A DNA stretch of 64,000 nucleotides from Profundibacter sp033851955 (GTDB taxonomy: Bacteria; Pseudomonadota; Alphaproteobacteria; Rhodobacterales; Rhodobacteraceae): the NCBI GenBank assembly GCA_033851955.1, contig JAWSVK010000014.1:124001-188000 (forward strand). Reading direction: 5' to 3'. The position numbers and the translations under genes were made by a program. This document shows positions 46,120 to 55,232 of the stretch, in pieces; position 1 is the first letter of the stretch; each line of letters opens with the position of its first letter. The notes below the pieces were generated by a model, which ran no database searches, was not told where the DNA came from, and saw only the letters and a list, made by a program, of their open reading frames with translations.

Positions 46120-49100
46120 TCAGCTCTGCACCTCAATCTCTTCGAACACACCGGGTCCAAAACGGTTTGATATTTGCGCAACCATGATCTGAAACGGAGC
46201 GATTACACCATCTGATGCCTGATCGGCAGACAGATAGGTCCAATTGGCCGCCCCCACGGTGGTTTCGCGCATAATCGTACCGCCATCCATGACACGAACC
46301 AAATAGCTCTCACCAGATTCGCCCAGTGGCACTTCAACAGATTCCCAGCTGTCTCCATCAACCCTTGTACGTCGCACCCAAGACACATCAATGTCTACTC
46401 CGGCACCGCCAACCGCCTGTAAATGACAAGGCGAATAGGGGCGCAAACCAATCCCTTGAAACGCAGCTTGCTGGTGGATATAGGCCGGATCATCATAATT
46501 TCGTGCCGCAGGTCCGATCCTATAGTGACGCGACAATCCGCGTTCGCTCGCGGCTATTTCTATCTGTTCAGGCACCCCGTTTAATAAGACAAACTGGCTA
46601 TCGACCGGCCATTCTTGCGGCATTATCCCATCCGAGCCGGCTTGCCCTCGCAATCTTAAAGTTAAGTCATAAGTATCTTCAGCTACCAAGGTTGCATCAG
46701 CGAATTGGAACAATTCCCAATTTTCACTTGAACCATCACCAATGGCCGCCAAGTTGGACCCGTTCAATACATTGGCCCAACTTACCGAAGACAACGCGCC
46801 GCCAAATACTTTTACGCGAAGCGCAGGCCCAATGTCCTTCATGCCTTGTCGCGCAGCGTTCAAGGGCGTTTCCGTTATCCCAATGACCGAAGACGCCTCG
46901 ACCAATCGGTTCAAGCTGTATCCTTCGTCCGTAGAGGAGCTGTAGATCGCGACAGGCCCAGGCCATGGTGTCGCCGTAACGGCAACATGAGGCGCATGTT
47001 CGACCTCGTCACCACGCATCAAAGGCAGGTCCAAAAACACTGGGTAAGTTGGCACAGCTGGTGTGAAGGGCCGCACAGTGGTGTCTTCCTCGACGCGGTC
47101 ACTTGGACGGTAAACGCCCGCCTCAACCCGAACAGCTTCGATCATTTGAGCACCGGATTGTTCCACATGGTCCAATCGATAAAGCGCCTCACCATCCTCG
47201 CTTGGCAACCGTACCACGTCGCCGGCCCCGATGGCCAATTCTGAAAGTGGCAGCGCGAAACGGGCACCATCCCGTGCAATTCTGGATTCAGCCAACCAAC
47301 GCTCCACCACTGCCCGCCCTTCGGCGGCAGTGAACGCCAAGGCCAGTTCAGACTGCGAAACCCCGAATGTCGCCTCATCGGGGAAAACCGCTTCAGTCGC
47401 CCGCACCTCGTAATCGCCGTTGGCCTCGACATAGTTCAACCGAATCCGCCCGGCAACTTCGGCTGAAGGAGCGCGCACAGTTTCTATCAGCCCACTCGCC
47501 TCAGCTGCAACCGCCAGTTTTTCTGGCAAGATTGTCGCCGTTTCACGCCCGTCACGGTTCTTGAATATCAATATTCCTTCGCGCTCAACCGCATCAAATC
47601 CATAAGCAAGCATTAGAGGCTGCAAGGCAGACCTTGCGCCGTCAACCGCCGGAATACTATAACCGCGTACATAACCAAACAGTCGGCTCACATCATAATT
47701 CACTACACCTGATCGTTCGCACAGCTCGGCAACAACCGATGCCAATGTCCGTGCCGCAGTCCGGCCGTTTATCCAATGGCCACGGGCATAGTTTTCCCCG
47801 TCAGTCCAAAGATCCTGATTGTTCGGGAAATGCGGAAATGGGCGCGCATCCCAAGCCCAGACATGGGCATGCCCCATATCCAACATCTGCACATCGGTTT
47901 CAGAATGCACAGGGTTATTCTCTGGATCCGCCCAGAACTGATACATGGCTTTCAAATACTGAATCTGGATCAGTTCATCCCGCCCTCCATCCGAATATCT
48001 TGGCAAGCTGGATTCTGATGATTTCGGATCCACAAATTTGTTAGGCTGGTTCGTGCCTTTATCAACTGCAGCACACCCAATTTCCGTGAACCAAATCGGT
48101 TTCGATCCCGCCTCCCAAGCCGTTGGACTGCTTTGGCGCACACCTCCAATACGTTCATGGTGCGTGCTTAGCCACCAACCTTTAATATCCTTATACCTAT
48201 AGACCCATGGTTCCCCATGTTCACCATCAGTAATCAGCGTGCGGATTTGAGCTGCCCGTGCTTCAGGAGAATGGTAATACCAATCATACCCTTCACCACC
48301 CATAATGTTGGATTTCAAATAGTCGAGATTGTAAATCGAGCCTGCATCCGCATCCAGATGATCATCACCGTCACGCCAGTCCGACATCGGCATATAGTTA
48401 TCAATGCCGACAAAATCGATATTGGCATCACCCCAGAGATCGTCCAAATGGAATAACCGATCTCCACTGCCATCCTGTGGCTGATAACCAAAGTATTCTG
48501 ACCAATCAGCTGCATAAGATATCTTGGTTCCCGCCCCCAAAATACCGCGTACATCTGCTGCTAGAACACGCAGTGCCTTGACCACCGGAAAGATGCCACT
48601 GGCTCCCCTGATCTGCGTCAAACCACGCAGCTCAGAACCGATCAAAAACGCCTCAACACCGCCCGCTGCCGCACATAAATGCGCATAGTGCAAAATAAAT
48701 CGCCGATAAGACCACTCCGCAGGGCCGCTGTAGGAAACACCATGTGCCGTTGTTGTAAAATCCGATGCGGCAGCATAGCCGAAGAACGCTTCCACTTCAT
48801 CTTCAGCGGCAATTGTTCCATCAATAACGCCGCCCTGTTCTGGCGCCACCGAAAGGGTTATGCGTCCACGCCAAGGCAATACCGCTTGACCCACATCGCC
48901 TGAATAGGGGTCCGGCAATGTGTTACCATCGATTTGATCCATTAAGATGAACGGGTAAAACACCACGCCCTTGCCAGCCCCGTTCAAATGCGAAATCGCC
49001 TCAATCACGGATCGATCCGTCGGCGTACCGCCATAAATTGAACGATCATCAACTTTCGGAATTTGCACAGCCTGTGTCCGTGACACACCTGACACAGACC

Positions 49101-50031
49101 ATGGCATCCCAACGCCATCGTCAACGGCCTGCTCAACCTTTGGCTGGATATCACAATTTTCACAGCGCAAATCATCGCCGAACCAAGACACCACCAATGA
49201 AACTGAGTTACAGTTTGGCAACTCCTCGTCCAGCGTTTCGATCGACGTCGTAAAATCAGTTTTGCCCGAAGGCGTGTTCATATTGGCAGTCCGATTCACG
49301 CCAAATCCTGATGAATAATGCACTGGCGATGTCGCCAATGCATATTCACCCGTGCCAGGGATCAGCGCGACAGCCGAAACAGCCTGCGCAATATCCCCTT
49401 CATCAACGTCTTGTGCCGGACGCAACACTTCAAATGTTAATTGTGGTATCCGATTGCCAAATTGCCCCATCGGCAAATCTTCCAACACCACATAGGCGAT
49501 GCCGCGATATGCTGGAGCTTGGCCAGCACCTTCTATCGCTTCAATCTTTGGGTCCGGCATTTGGTCTTCTGACCCCGAGTAGACACGCATATTCAAATCA
49601 TCGCGTGAAATCTCGATGCCATCGGCCCAAACCCGACCGACCCGAGTGATCACCCCTTCACATAGAGCAATCGCCAGACTGACAGTGTAATTATAGGTTC
49701 GTGTTTTTGGCTGCGGCGCAGCACCTTTACCGCCGCCAGAACTCACAACACTTTCTTTAAATTGCGACGCCCAGATCACTTGGCCGCCGATCCGCATGCG
49801 CCCGTAGGCTTGTGCAACCGAAGCTCCTTCAGATGCCCCCGTCAGACGGAACCGATCCACCTGCCCGGTTTCAACAACGTCCGATCCAGCCCCCATAAGC
49901 CGTTGATCCAACACGCGACCCAACGTGGCACCGATAGCGCGGCCAATGACAGCGCTCGAAAGTCCCAACACAGCACCGCCAACAGACGCGCCTGCCGCAA
50001 ATCCGATTGATGATAATACAATAGTCGCCAT
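46120..50031 (-). CDS. GTA tail tip / host specificity protein g15, GTA TIM-barrel type
   Basis: A 1303-residue protein, the largest GTA gene, forming the tail tip that meets the recipient. The N terminus is glycine/alanine-rich and hydrophobic (GAALGLSSAVIGRAIGATLG-like). A TIM-barrel glycoside-hydrolase-like domain follows at about 400-740 (ISYAADWSEYFGYQPQDGSG, KPIWFTEIGCAAVDKGTNQP). Then come a phage tail domain and beta-rich C-terminal modules. The ATG at 50031 overlaps the g14 stop as TGATG, and an upstream extension lies inside g14. Hydrolysis by the barrel is plausible, not shown. Confidence 0.93.
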   Translation of the reverse strand: MATIVLSSIGFAAGASVGGAVLGLSSAVIGRAIGATLGRVLDQRLMGAGSDVVETGQVDRFRLTGASEGASVAQAYGRMRIGGQVIWASQFKESVVSSGGGKGAAPQPKTRTYNYTVSLAIALCEGVITRVGRVWADGIEISRDDLNMRVYSGSEDQMPDPKIEAIEGAGQAPAYRGIAYVVLEDLPMGQFGNRIPQLTFEVLRPAQDVDEGDIAQAVSAVALIPGTGEYALATSPVHYSSGFGVNRTANMNTPSGKTDFTTSIETLDEELPNCNSVSLVVSWFGDDLRCENCDIQPKVEQAVDDGVGMPWSVSGVSRTQAVQIPKVDDRSIYGGTPTDRSVIEAISHLNGAGKGVVFYPFILMDQIDGNTLPDPYSGDVGQAVLPWRGRITLSVAPEQGGVIDGTIAAEDEVEAFFGYAAASDFTTTAHGVSYSGPAEWSYRRFILHYAHLCAAAGGVEAFLIGSELRGLTQIRGASGIFPVVKALRVLAADVRGILGAGTKISYAADWSEYFGYQPQDGSGDRLFHLDDLWGDANIDFVGIDNYMPMSDWRDGDDHLDADAGSIYNLDYLKSNIMGGEGYDWYYHSPEARAAQIRTLITDGEHGEPWVYRYKDIKGWWLSTHHERIGGVRQSSPTAWEAGSKPIWFTEIGCAAVDKGTNQPNKFVDPKSSESSLPRYSDGGRDELIQIQYLKAMYQFWADPENNPVHSETDVQMLDMGHAHVWAWDARPFPHFPNNQDLWTDGENYARGHWINGRTAARTLASVVAELCERSGVVNYDVSRLFGYVRGYSIPAVDGARSALQPLMLAYGFDAVEREGILIFKNRDGRETATILPEKLAVAAEASGLIETVRAPSAEVAGRIRLNYVEANGDYEVRATEAVFPDEATFGVSQSELALAFTAAEGRAVVERWLAESRIARDGARFALPLSELAIGAGDVVRLPSEDGEALYRLDHVEQSGAQMIEAVRVEAGVYRPSDRVEEDTTVRPFTPAVPTYPVFLDLPLMRGDEVEHAPHVAVTATPWPGPVAIYSSSTDEGYSLNRLVEASSVIGITETPLNAARQGMKDIGPALRVKVFGGALSSVSWANVLNGSNLAAIGDGSSENWELFQFADATLVAEDTYDLTLRLRGQAGSDGIMPQEWPVDSQFVLLNGVPEQIEIAASERGLSRHYRIGPAARNYDDPAYIHQQAAFQGIGLRPYSPCHLQAVGGAGVDIDVSWVRRTRVDGDSWESVEVPLGESGESYLVRVMDGGTIMRETTVGAANWTYLSADQASDGVIAPFQIMVAQISNRFGPGVFEEIEVQS

Positions 50032-50471
50032 CAGAGCCCCTCCTCGGGAAATGCAAATCGCGCCACAATGCGGCGCTGCCAAGGGGTGCTCAGGGGGCTC
50101 TCAACCACCCCGTGCCCCGTATAGGCATGAATAAAAGTCGGGGTTGAGCCATCTTGGCCCATAATCCCCAAATGCTTGGCCACGCCACCTGCCCGCATGC
50201 GAAACAACAGCAAATCGCCAACGGCGACGCCATGCTGCACCTGCAAATGACGCAACGCCGCTGTCCATAGACGCTCCTCACCCTGTGGTTCGGACCAATC
50301 CGACGTATAGGCCGGCACCGCTTCCGGCTCCGCCCCATATAATTCGCGCCACACACCGCGCAGCAAACCTAGGCAATCTGTGCCAGCCCCTTTGGTTGAA
50401 GCCTGGTGCCGATACGGCGTGCCAACCCAACCCCTCGCAAGGTTGGCCGCTTGCTCCCCGATGTCTGACAT
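50031..50471 (-). CDS. GTA g14, NlpC/P60 peptidase of the tail tip
   Basis: A 146-residue cysteine peptidase. The active-site set is Cys33 (GAGTDCLGLLRGVW), His100 (AKHLGIM) and His115 (FIHAY). It most likely cuts recipient peptidoglycan as DNA is delivered. It overlaps g13 and g15 by one base each. Confidence 0.93.
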   Translation of the reverse strand: MSDIGEQAANLARGWVGTPYRHQASTKGAGTDCLGLLRGVWRELYGAEPEAVPAYTSDWSEPQGEERLWTAALRHLQVQHGVAVGDLLLFRMRAGGVAKHLGIMGQDGSTPTFIHAYTGHGVVESPLSTPWQRRIVARFAFPEEGL

Positions 50472-51355
50472 TAGCTCAAACTCCCACCGTTATTGACACC
50501 ACCGCTGGTCGGATAAGACATCAGCCAATCTTCGCCCGGAATGTCGGGAAAACCGCGATAGTTCAAAAAATTGTTGAACTTCAAACGACAAGTTTCACTG
50601 CGTTTGTCACAACCTGCCTCGATGCGCACCAGATCCCCGCTCGCTATCTTGGCGCGGAACCCTTCCCACAACTCAATCTCGCGGTCGTTGTCTGTCTGAA
50701 GATCATTCTTTATCGCGCCGACCAAACCTTCGGCCTCACCGGTTAAGACAACGAAACGACCATATTCAAACCACCGTGGTTCAAAACCGCCAATTTCGGC
50801 AAATTTAAAAATCCGCGCCTCTTCAACAACCTCAACTGGCAGTTCAACAACATATCCAGGCACATCAAATGCAAACCGGCAGCCTTTATCGCCAAGCACT
50901 GCTGTGCAAGGCTTTTGATACACCCGCCCCTGCGGCTGGTTCAACGCCTCGGTCAAACCCCGCAATTCTGCTTGAAACGCACCGCCGCTGCGACGCAATT
51001 CTCCGATGGTGCCGCGAAACTGCAAGATACGCTGATCCATGTCGGCCCAATTCACCAACCACGCCCGCACTTCGGCGCCATCAAATCGACCCGCCGAGAT
51101 ATCTTCTTCGGTGATCGCTGCGTCTGATATCGCGCCCAAGGCCTCGCTATTGTCGACCGCCAGGCCCGACGTTTGCTGCAACGCTTTTGCCGTCAAGCCG
51201 GAATCCGCTTTAAAATCAATATCCTCGAAAGAAAGCGGGCGGTCATGATCGGTAAATCCGTAAGACACACCATCCCCGCGCACCACAGCCCAGCACCGAC
51301 ATACAGTCGTAATGCCGCCACCCAAATGAGCCTGAAAATCTGCTGAAATACCCAT
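50471..51355 (-). CDS. GTA g13, DUF2163 tail hub protein
   Basis: A 294-residue hub protein. Paired cysteines in KPCTAVLGDKGCRF and in GCDKRSETCRLKFNN match the pattern of tail proteins that hold a [4Fe-4S] cluster, such as lambda gpL. The cluster here is inferred. A C-terminal RGFPDIPGEDW is typical of the family. Confidence 0.9.
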   Translation of the reverse strand: MGISADFQAHLGGGITTVCRCWAVVRGDGVSYGFTDHDRPLSFEDIDFKADSGLTAKALQQTSGLAVDNSEALGAISDAAITEEDISAGRFDGAEVRAWLVNWADMDQRILQFRGTIGELRRSGGAFQAELRGLTEALNQPQGRVYQKPCTAVLGDKGCRFAFDVPGYVVELPVEVVEEARIFKFAEIGGFEPRWFEYGRFVVLTGEAEGLVGAIKNDLQTDNDREIELWEGFRAKIASGDLVRIEAGCDKRSETCRLKFNNFLNYRGFPDIPGEDWLMSYPTSGGVNNGGSLS

Positions 51356-51987
51356 CAGATCCGCACCTCGACCACTGGCACATTCGGCACTTGCCCAGCT
51401 TGAAAACTGGCGACCGAGGCTTGTATGCGGTCGGTATCAAACCGCACGGGGACATCAAATTCATACCCAGCCGTCACTTCAACACCCTCGTCCGGTGGAT
51501 GGTCAAACGTTACAATGCCAGTGGCGGTGTCCACATCAAAATGTATAGATTCTTGCATCTGATCACCTTGGATGCCAACCGTCACACTGCCCAAAACTGG
51601 TTTGGTAATGGGGCGCACATACTTGGACTCGCCAGAGGCATAGGTTTTATTCAACCCAAACGCCGCCGTTACCCCATCGCCAATCGCAAATACTTGATCT
51701 TCAAAATGCGGATCAACCGATGCTTTGCCGGATTTGTAATCCGACCAATCTTTCCACCGGAAACCATATAGTTGCCCTTGCCGCGCCTCAAAAAAGGCGA
51801 TCAGCAGTTCCACGTCATCCAACGACCGCATGCCCAACCCAGCATCATAACGATGCCGCGAGAACGCCCACGGCGTGTTACGTTCCTCAAACCCATTGGC
51901 CAGAGTCACAACCTCGGTGCGCCGCTCCGGGCCGCCAACCGCGCCGAAACTTAAACTGGCCGGAAATCTTTCCTCATGAAAACCCAT
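51355..51987 (-). CDS. GTA g12, DUF2460 distal tail protein
   Basis: A 210-residue protein matching the DUF2460 distal tail family: FHEERFPASLSFGAVGGPER at the start, FEARQGQLYGFRWKDWSDY in the middle and FDHPPDEGVEVTAGYEFDVP near the end. It joins the tail tube to the hub. Its stop overlaps the g13 start. Confidence 0.92.
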   Translation of the reverse strand: MGFHEERFPASLSFGAVGGPERRTEVVTLANGFEERNTPWAFSRHRYDAGLGMRSLDDVELLIAFFEARQGQLYGFRWKDWSDYKSGKASVDPHFEDQVFAIGDGVTAAFGLNKTYASGESKYVRPITKPVLGSVTVGIQGDQMQESIHFDVDTATGIVTFDHPPDEGVEVTAGYEFDVPVRFDTDRIQASVASFQAGQVPNVPVVEVRI

Positions 51988-51999
51988 TGCATCGCCCTC

Positions 52000-52665
52000 C
52001 TAGCGGTTGCGTTGCCCGCGCCCCAAAGCGCGCGCCATTTGTGATGCGATCTGCCCCTGCGAGCGCTGGAAGCCCTCTACATTCGGGGTTGAGATGTTCA
52101 TCGTGATGTTGACAGGGGATGATTGGCCATTCATTTCGACGCCCAAACGCCCGTTCATTCCACGGGTCAGCGGCATAATGGCCTCTGGACCTGCTTCCCC
52201 CATCAACCCAGTGCCACCACGCATTGGAAATGTAGTCGGACCGCTTACGATGCCGCCATTGGCAAAGGGCATCACCCGTCCTTGGGAAAAACTGGCCCCG
52301 TCCGCAAATGCAACACTGCCGCCCACCAGACTGCTGATGCTGCTGGAAATCAAACCACCTATATGTTTGGTCACGGGCGTAATTGCGGCGTTATAGGTCG
52401 CCTTGATCATCGAGTCCGCAACTTTGTTTAAGGCATCAGACAGTTTCAGCCCGTCAAACACCAACCCGTCAAAGGCAGATTTCAACCCACGACTCATGCC
52501 TTTTGAAAGCACATCTACCTCACGGTTCGTCGTGGTCAGACTGTCACGCATTTTGCCCAACTCACTGTCAAATGCCGCCGTCATCGACGTGGCACCGTTC
52601 ATCGTTGTCTCAAGAGCTGCAACCTGATCGTCAAATCCGTCCAGCCCGTCCACTTCTCTTGTCAT
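52000..52665 (-). CDS. GTA g11, tape measure protein
   Basis: A 221-residue tape measure that sets tail length. It is helical, with a heptad-rich N-terminal half (DDQVAALETTMNGATSMTAA) and a glycine-rich hydrophobic part (GLISSSISSLVGGSVAFADG). The FANGGIVSGPTTFPMRGGTG region is typical. The shortness fits the short GTA tail. It overlaps g10.1 by four bases. Confidence 0.9.
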   Translation of the reverse strand: MTREVDGLDGFDDQVAALETTMNGATSMTAAFDSELGKMRDSLTTTNREVDVLSKGMSRGLKSAFDGLVFDGLKLSDALNKVADSMIKATYNAAITPVTKHIGGLISSSISSLVGGSVAFADGASFSQGRVMPFANGGIVSGPTTFPMRGGTGLMGEAGPEAIMPLTRGMNGRLGVEMNGQSSPVNITMNISTPNVEGFQRSQGQIASQMARALGRGQRNR

Positions 52666-52874
52666 GGTTTACTCTCCGTATTTTCTGGTGCCTCTGTGTC
52701 TGGGTACGCGTGGCTCAATTCCTCAAGCCGCATGCGCCCCATCGGTGCATCCACCCCACCTTCACCCAACATCATCAGAAACTCAGCTGGGGTCAGCTGC
52801 CAGAACTGCGTTGGTCGCAATCCCAGACCACGCAGGCCCGCCCGCATCAAAGCAGGCCAGTCAAATCCGCTCAT
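52662..52874 (-). CDS. GTA tail assembly chaperone, short form (g10.1)
   Basis: A 70-residue protein of the phage tail assembly chaperone family, with the core DWPALMRAGLRGLGLRPTQF followed by a WxLTPAEF-type segment. It lies between g10 and the tape measure, as in other GTAs, and overlaps both by four bases. Confidence 0.88.
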   Translation of the reverse strand: MSGFDWPALMRAGLRGLGLRPTQFWQLTPAEFLMMLGEGGVDAPMGRMRLEELSHAYPDTEAPENTESKP

Positions 52875-53197
52875 TTTGGCGCCACATCCGGTACCGCAAA
52901 CGCACGCGCCAGCAATTCCGCCGCCACGCGTGCGGCCTCAACTGGGCCACCCGCAATCTCGACCGACAATAGATCTGCTGCACGACCTTGCCAGCCGCCA
53001 CCGCGCAAACCGGCCACAATCAACGCCAACACATCGCGTGTGCTGAACTGGCCGCTTTCAAAGCGCTCAACCATCCCGATCAGCGTCCCTGTTTCCAGAG
53101 ACGCCTCAAGTTCGGCCAACGCACCCAGTGTCAGCTTGCAATTGTGCATCTGCCCATCAAGGCTTAAGGCTACTTCGCCGGCCCAGGGGTTGGTCAT
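52871..53197 (-). CDS. GTA g10, gene transfer agent tail chaperone
   Basis: A 108-residue protein, probably the other tail chaperone. Visible pattern: WAGEVALSLDGQMHNCKLTL, LAELEASLETGTLIGMVERF, and a GLRGGGWQG turn. It overlaps g9 by four bases. Confidence 0.88.
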   Translation of the reverse strand: MTNPWAGEVALSLDGQMHNCKLTLGALAELEASLETGTLIGMVERFESGQFSTRDVLALIVAGLRGGGWQGRAADLLSVEIAGGPVEAARVAAELLARAFAVPDVAPK

Positions 53198-53613
53198 GGC
53201 GTGACCGGCGTAAAGGTCAACGCACCCGCAGATGCCATGCTCAGCTCATAAGTTGCTTCGCCGTTGTAACTGCCAGCGTATTCAATTGACGTCATCTGGA
53301 ACGCGCCCTCGATGATGCCAAACTCTGGGATAATCACCTGGAAATTTGGCGTTTCACCGTCAAAGAAGATTTGCCGCGCACGTTCGTCCGTGGCTGAATC
53401 CTTGAACACACCAGAGCCCGAAATCGAGGCCGCTTTCACACCGGCACCGCCGAGCAATTCGCGCCAACCACCTTGGCTCTCCAAAGAGGTCACATCGACC
53501 GCTTCGGCGTTAAAACTGATCCGTGTGGCTCGCAGCCCCACAATGGTCTCGAACAAACCACCACCGGTCATGTCGAGTTTAATCAAAAGGTCCTTGCCGT
53601 TTTGGGCACCCAT
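53194..53613 (-). CDS. GTA g9, major tail protein (TP901-1 family)
   Basis: A 139-residue tail tube protein. It shows GKDLLIKLDMTGGG, ATRISFNAEAVDVTSLESQG, the SISGSGVFKDSATDERARQI segment and a beta-rich C terminus. The ATG at 53613 has GGAGTG upstream, and a GTG nine bases earlier is less likely. Many copies are needed per particle. A cloverleaf element lies 49 bases before its start. Confidence 0.92.
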   Translation of the reverse strand: MGAQNGKDLLIKLDMTGGGLFETIVGLRATRISFNAEAVDVTSLESQGGWRELLGGAGVKAASISGSGVFKDSATDERARQIFFDGETPNFQVIIPEFGIIEGAFQMTSIEYAGSYNGEATYELSMASAGALTFTPVTP

Positions 53614-53661
53614 AGCTGTCACTCCATTATTTTCAGAAAGTTAGATCATTGCATCCAGGCC

Positions 53662-53717
53662 GCTCATCAGTCCCTGCGGGACCTTCTTCGCGAAGAAAGC
53701 CGCATGGCTTGATGAGC
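53662..53717 (-). ncRNA. Perfect cloverleaf (four-way junction) between g8 and g9
   Basis: Outer stem GCTCATCA (53662-53669) with TGATGAGC (53710-53717), 8 bp. Inside are three arms: GTCCC-TGC-GGGAC (53670-53682), TTCTTC-GC-GAAGAA (53684-53697) and AGCC-GCAT-GGCT (53698-53709). Every stem is perfect and only one base (53683) is unpaired at the junction. It fills most of the 118-base g8-g9 gap. Stem sizes (8, 5, 6, 4) do not fit a tRNA. A role in mRNA processing or stability for the major tail gene is inference. Confidence 0.75.
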
Positions 53718-53731
53718 AGCCCCGACATTTT

Positions 53732-54142
53732 TTAGCTGTCTTCAACCCGCGCATTAAATTGCAGATCAATCCGGCGGGTTTCGCCGGTGCCAACCCGCCG
53801 CGCCGTTGCACGGTTAAAGTTAATATAACAAAGCGCGCCTCGCGACAGGATCAACTCAGCGCCTTGCAACGCATCGCTAACCGCAGCGCCAACTTGCTTG
53901 GCCACCTGAAAGCCAGCCGCATCGGTGATCACACTGATTGTAAGCAAATGCAGTGCGCCAAAGCCGGTTTTGTCGGAGCGATCCCGCACATCTTCTGGGC
54001 CAAGGCTGACATAGGTGCCCAATATCGTCCCAGACGGTGCATTATCGTAAATCGCCGTACCGACCAAAGCCGCCAAACCCGTATCCGCCAAGAGGCGCTG
54101 ATAGATTGCAGCCTGTAAGGCGGCAGAAACCCCGTAACTCAT
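53732..54142 (-). CDS. GTA g8, DUF3168 tail completion protein
   Basis: A 136-residue protein of the DUF3168 family, a tail terminator type: AALQAAIYQRLLADTGLAAL, YDNAPSGTILGTYVSLG, and the late NFNRATARRVGTGETRRIDL. It overlaps g7 by four bases. Confidence 0.9.
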   Translation of the reverse strand: MSYGVSAALQAAIYQRLLADTGLAALVGTAIYDNAPSGTILGTYVSLGPEDVRDRSDKTGFGALHLLTISVITDAAGFQVAKQVGAAVSDALQGAELILSRGALCYINFNRATARRVGTGETRRIDLQFNARVEDS

Positions 54143-54477
54143 GACGATACCTCCTCATATGTGAAACAGGTCAGATAGTGGGCCTGTGAATCACGCTCTG
54201 TCACCGCTTTGATGCGAAACAAGCGTGTGCCATCGCGAAACCGTTGGTTTGGCTTGGGGCGTGACTCTGCCCCTATGGGGGCGCCGCGCACGGTGATCCG
54301 GTACGGCACATTGGAAACGGTAACGAACTCGCCCGCTTTCTCACTGCCCGTTCCGGCGCTCACTTGGCCCCACAACACGCCCAGCTCAACCCAAGTTTCA
54401 TCAAACCCGCCAGAGCCATCCGGTACTTGCACCGGATCCTCCAACACCAATTTGCGGTTTAAAACGGGCGCGCTCAT
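54139..54477 (-). CDS. GTA g7, head-tail adaptor / stopper protein
   Basis: A 112-residue phage head closure family member: NRKLVLEDPVQVPDGSGGFD, VELGVLWGQVSAGTG, and the RPKPNQRFRDGTRLFRIKAV segment. It overlaps both g6 and g8 by four bases. Confidence 0.9.
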   Translation of the reverse strand: MSAPVLNRKLVLEDPVQVPDGSGGFDETWVELGVLWGQVSAGTGSEKAGEFVTVSNVPYRITVRGAPIGAESRPKPNQRFRDGTRLFRIKAVTERDSQAHYLTCFTYEEVSS

Positions 54478-55073
54478 GACGCAGCCCCGCCCAAAATCCG
54501 AACCGTGCGATAGCGTTCAATCAAACTGGTCACCCCATATGGCATCACCTCGCCACCAGACCCACCAACGTCACGGTGCTCATAGTAATGTGCCGCCAAC
54601 AACATAACCGCATGGGTCACATCCGCAGGCAGATCGCCCCAAGCCGCACCAAACCCGGCGGTGAAAATCACCTCGGCACTGCCACCAATGGGGATAATCG
54701 GAAGGCTGCCAGCCGCCGCCATCAACTTGGGGCGGTGGTCGTCTTTTTGTAAACTGTAGCGCGACGGATCAATCACGGTCACAACCGCCAAACGATCCAA
54801 CATGCGCAACTCGGCAATCGCCGTTACCGGTGCCACCGGAAACGCCTGTTGATCCAACGCTCGCCATGCGGTCAACGACCACATGAAACTGCGCTCAATC
54901 AATACCTTGCCGGTCCGCGCTTCAATCGCGGCCATCGCGCTGCGTAGATAACTTTCCAACACCGCATCCTGCACTGCATCATCGGCAAACCCTGTGCCCA
55001 TCCGCAAGTGGTCTTTGAATATTGCAATTGGCAGTGCCAGCGTAGGCACTGTGGTCTGCTCGACTAACATCAT
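54474..55073 (-). CDS. GTA g6, head-tail connector (adaptor)
   Basis: A 199-residue connector: PIAIFKDHLRMG, SYLRSAMAAIEARTGKVLIE, and a helical GAAWGDLPADVTHAVMLLAA segment. The start at 55073 follows CGGAG, and a longer in-frame reading runs through the structured g5-g6 gap and is not used. Confidence 0.88.
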   Translation of the reverse strand: MMLVEQTTVPTLALPIAIFKDHLRMGTGFADDAVQDAVLESYLRSAMAAIEARTGKVLIERSFMWSLTAWRALDQQAFPVAPVTAIAELRMLDRLAVVTVIDPSRYSLQKDDHRPKLMAAAGSLPIIPIGGSAEVIFTAGFGAAWGDLPADVTHAVMLLAAHYYEHRDVGGSGGEVMPYGVTSLIERYRTVRILGGAAS

Positions 55074-55112
55074 GAAAATTCTCCGGTAATATAGGGGCCC
55101 CTGGTCGGTAGG

Positions 55113-55216
55113 CGGGCGCACGCCATTCGCATTGCTCGGACGGAGGGGAGCAGCTAGACAACACGAAAATCTCGCGGCGTACGCCCGTTTGACCATCCCC
55201 CAAGGTCGAGGGATGG
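55113..55216 (-). ncRNA. Structured RNA element after the capsid gene (g5-g6 gap)
   Basis: Read on the minus strand: a 7-bp hairpin CCATCCC/GGGATGG (55193-55199 with 55210-55216), then a long-range stem CGGGCGTACGCC with GGCGTGCGCCCG (55176-55187 with 55113-55124). That stem has 12 positions and one G-U pair on the transcribed strand, which would be a C-A mismatch on the other strand. Inside it lies a TGCTC/GAGCA hairpin (55133-55152). It follows the capsid gene directly. The function is inferred. Confidence 0.6.
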
Positions 55217-55232
55217 CCTATCTCGATATCCC

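Noticed and set aside
53662..53717. tRNA or tRNA-like gene for the cloverleaf
   Set aside because: Arm lengths are wrong and there is no T-loop GTTC sequence or anticodon-type loop.
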